NCBI GenBank assembly: GCA_028822955.1
Contig: JAPKCL010000024.1
Coordinates: forward strand, 1 to 18,898
Reading direction: 5' to 3'
Origin: Candidatus Poseidoniaceae archaeon
GTDB taxonomy: Archaea > Thermoplasmatota > Poseidoniia > Poseidoniales > Poseidoniaceae
DNA length: 18,898 bases
In this document: positions 8,617-15,328 of the stretch, one piece after another
Numbering within the stretch: position 1 is the stretch's first letter
Layout of the letters: every line of letters starts with the position of its first letter
Notes under the pieces: model-generated
Told to the model about the DNA's origin: nothing
The model's input: the letters and a program-made list of their open reading frames with translations, nothing else
Databases searched by the model: none
Program-made: the position numbers and the translations under genes

Positions 8617-9228
8617 TTATTTCAGTTGACTAAACAAAGAGGATTCATCAAGTCCTTGGGCTGCGTTCATAAGTGGTATTGCTACAAGTAATCCGCAGAT
8701 TACTGAACATATTCCTTCTGATACCGCAACGACGGCAAAGACAGCAGAATCGTCTCCAAGAAGTTCTCCGAGTCCTCCATCACCGCCCAATGCTAAACCG
8801 GCGAGTCCTACGAAATAAGAGAGGATGATTCCGATGAGAACAAGGTGGATTCCCTTTTTCTTGTATTGTGTCATCCAATAACCACCTAACATACAGGTGA
8901 TAGCAACAAGAGCTGAGTTCATCACATTGACCATAATCACTGAAACTGGAACAATCAATTTCTCTCCAGTTGTTGGGTCCTCCAAAGGAATGAAACTCAA
9001 AAAGACTCCCAAAAAGGAAATCGCACCCCAGATGATTACAAAAATACCAAGCACTTTGGGAGATGAAGATTGAGGTTGCAGGTACACAATCTGTTGCCCC
9101 ATTTGCTGCCCCATCTGCTGGTTTATTTGTTGCGGCATACCGACGATGATTGGTTCAGGGTAAACGTTCGGTGAAGGTGAGGATGGAGACTCGGATTGTC
9201 CGCCATCATCCCAGGGATTCGGTTGCAT
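8617..9228 (-). CDS. Membrane protein of unknown function with Pro/Gln-rich N-terminus
   Basis: I do not recognise a family. The 203-residue protein has a low-complexity, probably disordered N-terminus (1-58) rich in Pro, Ser and Gln, including a Q-Q-M-G-Q-Q-M-G-Q-Q repeat, followed by four predicted helices (about 60-80, 95-117, 127-147 and 163-187). The layout of a proline/glutamine-rich tail ending in Y-L-Q-P-Q before a small membrane domain resembles the two paralogues at 10224-11138, which carry I-L-Q-Q at the corresponding place, so a distant relationship is possible. The ATG at 9228 is the only good start. A GATATG element about 24 bases upstream could be its TATA box, making the mRNA nearly leaderless. 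Confidence 0.75.
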   Translation of the reverse strand: MQPNPWDDGGQSESPSSPSPNVYPEPIIVGMPQQINQQMGQQMGQQIVYLQPQSSSPKVLGIFVIIWGAISFLGVFLSFIPLEDPTTGEKLIVPVSVIMVNVMNSALVAITCMLGGYWMTQYKKKGIHLVLIGIILSYFVGLAGLALGGDGGLGELLGDDSAVFAVVAVSEGICSVICGLLVAIPLMNAAQGLDESSLFSQLK

Positions 9229-9333
9229 GAAAAACGATTCTTACGCTCGCATATCAATCCTTCTTTATCCTGCTCTGTCTTGATGGTGGTGTTGAAGAGG
9301 GAGGACTACTTGGGGAGACCGAGGAGGGTTCGG
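9229..9333. promoter_or_regulatory. Divergent promoter region between the 203-residue protein and NAD kinase
   Basis: This 105-base gap separates the only plus-strand gene from its divergent neighbour. The element CATATCAATC (9250-9259) reads as a TATA-like box in both directions and lies about 25 bases from the minus-strand ATG at 9228. On the plus strand it or TTTATCC at 9264-9270 would start an mRNA with a leader of about 40-55 bases, which contains the GAGGAGG ribosome binding site at 9321-9327. Confidence 0.4.
9321..9327 (+). promoter_or_regulatory. Shine-Dalgarno site deciding the NAD kinase start
   Basis: GAGGAGG, complementary to the CCTCC at the 3' end of the 16S rRNA in this window, lies six bases before the ATG at 9334. 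It favours this start over upstream in-frame candidates that overlap the divergent gene. Confidence 0.7.
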
Positions 9334-10215
9334 ATGGCTGACATATTGCTGGTCTACAAAAAAAACTTCGAGGCCGTACATGACGTAAGCCTTGGTTTGG
9401 TAACCAAAGCATTGGATGAATCAAGTCAACGTAGAGGTGGCTTGCGTATTGATGTTCGAGCCCGTGAACAAGTTCGCCGTGCTGACTTTATTGGGCGCGA
9501 TTTGGTACTCGTACTCGGTGGAGATGGAACATTGACAAGCATATCTCACAACATCGATGCCGCTACACCAGTCATGGGAATCAATTCCCACCCACGCACT
9601 GAAGACCCACTTGGAAGTTTTGGATTCTACATGGGCTCAAACCTCGAGTCATTTGCCGAAGACTTGGAAACAGCATTGAATGGAGATGCAATAGTCAATG
9701 AACTCCCCCGACTTCAGGCGATTATTGACACAACATCTGGAAACAGGTTCACCACTGACCCAGCAATGAATGATTTATTGATTGCAAATACCCATCAATA
9801 TGCTCCAAGCAAATATCATCTTCGTAGAGGTGATCACAAATGCCTTCAACAAAGCAGCGGTTTACTGTTTTCGACCTGGTTGGGGCAAGGTGCCTGGCTC
9901 AGTAATGCTGCTGGTAAAGAAGACCTTGAACAATTGCTTCAGAAGGTAAAAGAAGAACAAAAGTCTACACACTACTTCGTACTTGCACGAGACATTCCTC
10001 CTGCAGAACGTGAGGGAAGGCCTTGGTCATGGATGGATTGGACCGATGAATCCACGACAATCACGTCAGATATGCATCGTGGCTACATCGTCCCAGATGG
10101 CTGGGATGAAGTTCATTTTAACAGAGGAGCAACCATTACAGTCAATGCGGAAGCACCTAAACTTCGCCTCCTTACGTTTCGACGTTCTATGAAAGTAGAT
10201 CACGGGGCAATATAG
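9334..10215 (+). CDS. NAD kinase (NADK2-like, ATP-NAD kinase superfamily)
   Basis: This 293-residue protein carries the family hallmark L-G-G-D-G-T (61-66), where the aspartate is catalytic in NAD kinases, and the N-D-L-L-I-A-N block (146-152) that corresponds to the NE/ND substrate-binding motif. The following S-S-G-L-L-F-S-T-W-L-G-Q-G-A-W (174-188) aligns with the S-S-G-L-x-x-C-T-G-T-G-S-K-A-W block of mitochondrial NADK2, so this is closer to the NADK2 branch than to classical bacterial NadK. The usual T-G-T-G-S loop is altered to T-W-L-G-Q, so activity or specificity may differ. The frame is open to 9196, but the ATG at 9334 is chosen: it begins the Rossmann-like strand M-A-D-I-L-L-V-Y and has a strong GAGGAGG site six bases upstream. 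An ATG at 9283 is a weaker alternative. Confidence 0.85.
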   Translation: MADILLVYKKNFEAVHDVSLGLVTKALDESSQRRGGLRIDVRAREQVRRADFIGRDLVLVLGGDGTLTSISHNIDAATPVMGINSHPRTEDPLGSFGFYMGSNLESFAEDLETALNGDAIVNELPRLQAIIDTTSGNRFTTDPAMNDLLIANTHQYAPSKYHLRRGDHKCLQQSSGLLFSTWLGQGAWLSNAAGKEDLEQLLQKVKEEQKSTHYFVLARDIPPAEREGRPWSWMDWTDESTTITSDMHRGYIVPDGWDEVHFNRGATITVNAEAPKLRLLTFRRSMKVDHGAI

Positions 10216-10223
10216 CCTGTCGA

Positions 10224-10679
10224 TTAAAAAAAGACATTCCAGCCATAGAGCATTCCAAATGGAATGCAAAGCAAAGACCCTATATTCACGAAAAAGGCAG
10301 GTCGAACTCGTTCCGAATCAGGATGCCCTGGTTCTAACTGACCGATATTGAGGTTTTTCAATAAAATAACAAAACCAACAAAACTGAAAAATCCAGTCAC
10401 GAAAGTAAAAAATGGAATGAAGGCAGAGCATAATCCACAAACTATACTGTTAAAAATCCAGTAATCCGCACCAATTTCCTTGTACCCATAATTTGGAACT
10501 AAAGGAACGGTGAGTGGAGGTGTTTGTTGTAAAATTACCGTTGTGGGCACAGGCGTTTGGGGAGTAGGAGGTGAAGGAGAATGGTAGTGGTTATGAATAA
10601 TATCTCCAGTATGAAGGTCTCGAGGAACTTCAAGATCATGTAATTGTTGATTTTGAGGGTCGTTAGGAATCCGATTCAC
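10224..10679 (-). CDS. Small membrane protein with H-T-G/H-N-H-Y-H motif, copy 2
   Basis: This 151-residue protein has a Pro/Gln-rich N-terminus containing R-D-L-H-T-G-D-I-I-H-N-H-Y-H (20-33) and I-L-Q-Q (49-52), then a hydrophobic region with about three helices (75-95, 97-112 and 127-146) and a G-H-P-D-S-E loop (118-123). It is clearly a paralogue of the next gene upstream. The start is a GTG at 10679; an ATG at 10686 is out of frame, and the GTG sits 15 bases after the previous stop inside GGGGTG. The stop is embedded in a T-run on the coding strand, and the gene converges with NAD kinase, 8 bases apart. The function is unknown; the His-rich motif could bind a metal. Confidence 0.72.
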   Translation of the reverse strand: MNRIPNDPQNQQLHDLEVPRDLHTGDIIHNHYHSPSPPTPQTPVPTTVILQQTPPLTVPLVPNYGYKEIGADYWIFNSIVCGLCSAFIPFFTFVTGFFSFVGFVILLKNLNIGQLEPGHPDSERVRPAFFVNIGSLLCIPFGMLYGWNVFF

Positions 10680-10694
10680 CCCGCATTAAAATCG

Positions 10695-11138
10695 TCAAGA
10701 GGAGTTCAGTATCCAGGAGAATACGATAAGGAAAAGAGCAATAGAATTCAAAGCAATAGCAGGAACAATCTTCCGAGAATCAGGGTGACCTCCCAACTTC
10801 AAATGGAGGTGCGGTAACATTGCGAAGATACCAACAGTGCTTACAAGTCCGCATAATACGTTAACGAAGGGTAGGAAAGAGAAGAGAATCGAAACGACAC
10901 CAAGAACAATCCAATCCGTGCCATAAATTTTCTTAAAATATTGAATCGGAACAATGTATTGATTTTGGAAAGCCGGTTGTGGAGCCGGTTGTTGAAGAAT
11001 TATGGTTTGAGGTGGTGGCTGTGCAGCTGCTTGCGTAGGCGGAAGGTGATAGTGATTATGAATGACATTACCAGTGTGCATATCGCGGCCAACAACGCTA
11101 TCCTGAATGGCAGGAGGTTGATTTGGACCTGGTTGCAT
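10695..11138 (-). CDS. Small membrane protein with H-T-G/H-N-H-Y-H motif, copy 1
   Basis: The 147-residue protein begins with a Pro/Gln/Asn-rich, probably disordered segment holding G-R-D-M-H-T-G-N-V-I-H-N-H-Y-H (17-31) and I-I-L-Q-Q (46-50). About three membrane helices follow (75-95, 94-110 and 126-144), with G-G-H-P-D-S-R (116-122) between the last two. It matches the neighbouring 151-residue protein in the motif, the I-L-Q-Q element and the G-H-P-D-S loop, showing a tandem duplication. It is the first gene of the pair; the promoter blocks upstream match those of the first GIDE-like gene. I do not recognise a characterised family. Confidence 0.75.
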   Translation of the reverse strand: MQPGPNQPPAIQDSVVGRDMHTGNVIHNHYHLPPTQAAAQPPPQTIILQQPAPQPAFQNQYIVPIQYFKKIYGTDWIVLGVVSILFSFLPFVNVLCGLVSTVGIFAMLPHLHLKLGGHPDSRKIVPAIALNSIALFLIVFSWILNSS

Positions 11139-11174
11139 AACACTCCCTCGATTCGTGGTGAAAGTAGCGATAAA
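11136..11174 (-). promoter_or_regulatory. Promoter and leader of the H-N-H-Y-H protein pair (shared motif)
   Basis: On the minus strand: TTTATCGC (11167-11174), two bases, CTTTCA (11159-11164), eleven bases, then GGGAGTGTTATG (11136-11147), ending in the start codon. These are the same three blocks found before GIDE-like copy 1; only the last spacer differs. TTTATC with the preceding AT-rich bases is a good TATA box, about 33 bases from the ATG. Confidence 0.5.
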
Positions 11175-11217
11175 TAATGCTATGCGTGCGGTGTAAAAAG
11201 TAAAGTGCCGTAGACGT

Positions 11218-11263
11218 AAAAAAAAGGGTGGAGACTGGAGTTCTTTGTCGAACTCCAGTCTCC
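11218..11263 (-). terminator. Hairpin and T-run terminator behind 16S rRNA
   Basis: Bases 11230-11243 and 11250-11263 form a perfect 14-bp stem with a 6-base loop. Read on the minus strand, the stem is followed by ACCC and eight T residues (11218-11225). It begins about ten bases after the 16S 3' end. The arrangement looks like an intrinsic terminator for a stand-alone 16S transcript; it might also help 3'-end processing. Confidence 0.8.
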
Positions 11264-11273
11264 GGTTTTTCTT

Positions 11274-12739
<1,466 letters not shown>

Positions 12740-12830
12740 TCTCTTGTTATGATCCTTAGGCTACTTGTCGCAAATTCATTTATTGAAATTGAATTACTGT
12801 CCTAAAAAAATTGGCGAGAGTATAATGCAC
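12740..12830 (-). promoter_or_regulatory. Probable 16S rRNA promoter and leader region
   Basis: This AT-rich stretch must contain the 16S promoter. Candidate TATA elements on the minus strand are CAATAAATG near 12776-12784 and the T-rich CCAATTTTTTTAGG near 12801-12814. Either could start an rRNA precursor with a leader of about 20-50 bases. I cannot choose between them, and I saw no long pairing between this leader and the 3' trailer. Confidence 0.35.
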
Positions 12831-12869
12831 TTATGCTTCTTACACAAAAATACGTCATAATCTCGATCA

Positions 12870-13128
12870 CCTACCTGACCAAGAGCGAGCTTCCGTGGGG
12901 GAAGGTTTCTCAAGATCGCAATAGCTTCGGCTTCACGAGTCGAGAGGATGGCGACGGTCATCGTCCGAAGACTCAGCCGCCAACGCCGTTCTCAACTACG
13001 CAAGCAACCTTCGCACTTTCCTCCCATATATCAACGTACCCTCTCAGCAAGGGCGGTGAAAAAGGCGGACTGAGCCGTAATTAGCATCATAAATAACCTA
13101 TCGCCGCAGAAAGAGGCGGAATCCGATG
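12870..13128. ncRNA. Candidate structured RNA or foldable intergenic element, class unknown
   Basis: This part of the 407-base gap between the 16S gene and the next coding region is more G+C-rich than ordinary spacers here and folds well. Visible helices: GCGA/TCGC (12885-12888 with 12916-12919) enclosing CTTCC/GGAAG; an AGC-TTCG-GCT tetraloop hairpin (12923-12932); a two-part hairpin at 12937-12974 with a purine internal loop; a ten-pair long-range helix with one bulged A (12972-12981 with 13064-13074); and CCGC/GCGG with ATCG/CGAT (13100-13126). Unpaired segments are purine-rich on the plus strand, hinting at that strand. A weak 83-codon plus-strand frame overlaps it but has no protein-like composition. 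It does not match tRNA, and I could not find the conserved segments of RNase P or SRP RNA. Confidence 0.35.
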
Positions 13129-13146
13129 GTAAACAAGACTTAACCG

Positions 13147-15009
13147 TCATTCGACATCATACAGTTGCATATCTTTCATAGCGTACCAATTATTGACTCC
13201 GATACCGGAATAACCGTCATACCAGCCAGTTGCTTCAGCATAATAGTACACTTGACCAGTCTTGTCTGGATCATTTAATTCAACTCCTTCACCACTCATA
13301 TCCGGAATATGTATGACTGGCATCGCATGGCCACCCCAATCTTCATTTTCACCGGATTTGACCAAGAGTAACATGAGCACTCCATCAAATCCAACTGATT
13401 CAATGAGTGACAGGTACAATGCTGCCGCATCTTCACAATCTCCAGCGTGCTCCCAAAGCATCTCAATAGGGTATTTGGGGTATTCAGCAACGCCCATTCC
13501 ATCAATATCATATTGATAGGGAATCCCACCAACAAATGCAAGAATGAAGCTAGCAATTTCCAATTCCGAAGTGTAACCATTCTCAAGAGACATATTGCGT
13601 AATTCTGTGGCTAGTTCGAGTATATATTCTTCGTTTGGTGTTACAAAACGTTGGTAGTCATCCCATGAATAAGTTGAATGATCATAGAGCTTGAATGTAC
13701 GGTATATTGAATATTCAAAATCAAGCGATAGAGAATATGCTTGATAGTCAAAAACCCAATCGAAAAGTGGTGTATTCATCACCCGCAAATCTTTGAAAAT
13801 GTAGGAGAAATCAAGCACTCCATCTTCGCCGTTATTATCGCCAACACCCGATGCAGTAGCTGAATGAGTTTCGCCGACAGAAGCAATACTGCTATTGATT
13901 GTAAACACATATGCATCGAGATCACTGGCAAGATTAATATCCACTGCGTCATCGAGAAATGGGTCGGAATCCCAGGCAGAAATTTGTATTTCATGAAGAG
14001 AAATATGCTCCGGTAAATCATAGAAAAACTCGTACCCAAAATACACTTCAACATCGGTTGTCATTGTATAGAAATTCTCTTCCTCACCAGTTGGAGAGCA
14101 ACCAATATTGACTTCATTCACTTCAATACAAAAATAGATTTCTGAATAGGCGTCAAAATAGTCGAGAGAGTCGAGAAGTGTAAACGAATGAAGTGTGATT
14201 CCGATACCGGAATCAGAATGGTCATTGACATCAATATCATCAGGGACTCCGTCGTCATCATCATCGAGGTCACTGTTATCGCCTTGCCCATCGCCATCAA
14301 AGTCAATCCACTCCGAAGCATCACGTGGGAATTGGTCAATAGAGTCGCTGTATGTGTCACCATCATCATCAAGGTCGAGAATATCGCCAAACCCATCGCC
14401 GTCGAGGTCAGACCAATCCGTAGGGTCAAGAGGCAAGTCATCGAATGCATCAGGGTAACCATCACCATCATCATCGGTGTCAAGAGTATTTCCAATCCCA
14501 TCACCATCCGTATCATACCATTCAGTAGAATCCATTGGGAAGATGTCTATATCATCGTCAAAACCATCACCGTCATCGTCAGAATCAATGGTGTTGCAAA
14601 GACCATCACCATCTGTATCCAATGGAACATCCCGATGATCAAGAGCGTCTGTATGGGCAAGGCAACGCACAGATTCATCAAAATCTGAATATCCATCGCC
14701 GTCATCATCGAGGTCACTGTTATCCCCTGTGCCATCATAATCTGAATCACGCCATTCGCTCGCATCTTGAGGGAATGTATCATCTCTGTCAAGAACACCA
14801 TCATTATCAGAATCTAAGGTCGAAGCGATTGCTTCTGTCGAGAGTGTTGATGCAAAAATGAGGCCAAGGGCAACGAAGATGACAAGTGTGCCAAAGATAA
14901 AAACCCCGATGGAGACCTCCTTTGAAGGCATATTAATGATGAGTTGTGAGGGAGGTGGGGGTTTTGAACCCAAGTTCTGCCACGGAGAAGAAGATTGTTC
15001 ATCTGACAT
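13147..15009 (-). CDS. Membrane-anchored protein with Asp-rich Ca2+-type repeats and transglutaminase-like domain
   Basis: From the ATG at 15009 the protein has 620 residues. A short Ser/Pro-rich start precedes one membrane helix (about 33-55), so the rest is probably outside the cell. Residues about 65-265 hold thrombospondin type 3-like repeats of the D-x-D-G-D-G-x-x-D type, in units of roughly 36 residues containing F-P-x-D-x-x-E-W. A beta-rich middle region (about 270-410) is unassigned and ends in D-F-x-Y-I-F-K-D. The C-terminal domain has the transglutaminase-like triad: C525 in G-D-C-E-D-A-A-A-L, H561 in G-G-H-A-M-P-V and E592 in Y-A-E-A-T-G-W. It may be a protease or cross-linker at the cell surface. 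A TTG at 15018 would add three residues; the TATA box at 15032-15040 predicts a start at about 15010, supporting the ATG. Confidence 0.87.
   Translation of the reverse strand: MSDEQSSSPWQNLGSKPPPPSQLIINMPSKEVSIGVFIFGTLVIFVALGLIFASTLSTEAIASTLDSDNDGVLDRDDTFPQDASEWRDSDYDGTGDNSDLDDDGDGYSDFDESVRCLAHTDALDHRDVPLDTDGDGLCNTIDSDDDGDGFDDDIDIFPMDSTEWYDTDGDGIGNTLDTDDDGDGYPDAFDDLPLDPTDWSDLDGDGFGDILDLDDDGDTYSDSIDQFPRDASEWIDFDGDGQGDNSDLDDDDDGVPDDIDVNDHSDSGIGITLHSFTLLDSLDYFDAYSEIYFCIEVNEVNIGCSPTGEEENFYTMTTDVEVYFGYEFFYDLPEHISLHEIQISAWDSDPFLDDAVDINLASDLDAYVFTINSSIASVGETHSATASGVGDNNGEDGVLDFSYIFKDLRVMNTPLFDWVFDYQAYSLSLDFEYSIYRTFKLYDHSTYSWDDYQRFVTPNEEYILELATELRNMSLENGYTSELEIASFILAFVGGIPYQYDIDGMGVAEYPKYPIEMLWEHAGDCEDAAALYLSLIESVGFDGVLMLLLVKSGENEDWGGHAMPVIHIPDMSGEGVELNDPDKTGQVYYYAEATGWYDGYSGIGVNNWYAMKDMQLYDVE
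14225..14820 (-). repeat. Coding repeats for Asp-rich calcium-binding units
   Basis: The segment encodes about five tandem units of D-x-D-G-D-G-x-G-D-x-x-D-x-D-D-D-G-D-G-Y-x-D followed by F-P-x-D-x-x-E-W, with a period near 108 bases for the better units. On the plus strand it appears as recurring ATCACCATCATCATC-type stretches. One unit is interrupted by a cysteine-containing insert (about residues 113-139). Confidence 0.8.
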
Positions 15010-15031
15010 ATCAAACAATTTACGACGAATG

Positions 15032-15040
15032 ATATAAATT
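15032..15040 (-). promoter_or_regulatory. TATA box for the repeat/transglutaminase-like protein gene
   Basis: The minus strand reads AATTTATATC, a strong archaeal TATA element, centred about 27 bases before the ATG at 15009. The spacing predicts a leaderless mRNA. Confidence 0.65.
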
Positions 15041-15125
15041 ATCTACCGGACAGAACCAAAATTGACTAAATTAAATGTTCATCTCGACGATGACACCGAC
15101 TTGGTATCAAGAGAATAAAAACAAC

Positions 15126-15176
15126 CACTCGTGCGATTGAAACATCAGAGAAGATGCTATTCAGTTTCAGTCTGCA
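15126..15176. repeat. Hairpin repeat element, copy 1
   Basis: Starts CACTCGTG and ends GTTTCAGTC-T-GCA. GATTGAAAC (15135-15143) pairs with GTTTCAGTC (15164-15172) through nine pairs including one G-T, and CATC pairs with GATG inside. It matches copy 2 closely at both flanks, with a different interior that keeps a stem. Confidence 0.6.
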
Positions 15177-15277
15177 TGGCTGAAGATACGGTAATCAGCG
15201 ATGTAATTCAGCCAGCGAATGATTCGGCAAGGCCAAATCAGTCAGCACTTGAGTGACAAGATGAAATCAAGAGCAGT

Positions 15278-15328
15278 CACTCGTGTGACTGAAACACTCT
15301 CTTCAATGAGTATTCGTTTCAGTCAGCA
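15278..15328. repeat. Hairpin repeat element, copy 2, overlapping the secY stop
   Basis: Lies 152 bases from copy 1. GACTGAAAC (15287-15295) pairs perfectly with GTTTCAGTC (15316-15324), with an inner ACTC/GAGT stem. The right arm spans the secY stop codon (15319-15321). A competing hairpin, CAGTCAC-TCGT-GTGACTG (15274-15291), exists only in this copy. Confidence 0.6.

Larger units (their letters stand above)
15010..15318. other. Intergenic region between secY and the repeat protein gene
   Basis: This 309-base stretch has no credible gene. It contains the promoter of the 620-residue protein at its left end and two diverged copies of a hairpin element, one in the middle and one running over the secY stop codon. 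An 11-base sequence, TCAGTCAGCAC, occurs at both 15239-15249 and 15319-15329. No T-run terminator was seen behind secY. Confidence 0.7.

Noticed and set aside
10205..10240. T-run near the convergent ends of NAD kinase and the 151-residue protein gene as a terminator
   Set aside because: The T-run falls inside the last codons of the minus-strand gene and no stem precedes it on either strand, so a terminator cannot be supported.
12990..13030. GGGAGGAAAGTGCG on the minus strand resembles conserved region I of RNase P RNA
   Set aside because: The partner conserved region V (ACAGAA-type) is missing downstream on that strand, and the remaining conserved blocks were not found.
12833..13084. 83-codon plus-strand reading frame next to the 16S gene
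   Set aside because: Composition is not protein-like, there is no ribosome binding site, and the DNA is better explained by RNA-like folding.
14118..14861. Long reading frames in other frames over the Asp-rich repeats
   Set aside because: They are by-products of the periodic GAT/GAC-rich coding sequence; their Met/Ile or His-rich composition is an artefact of the repeats.
15135..15172. GATTGAAAC and GTTTCAGTC look like the ends of a CRISPR repeat
   Set aside because: Only two copies exist, 152 bases apart, with differing interiors and no regular spacers. No cas gene is in the window. A hairpin repeat explains the pattern better.
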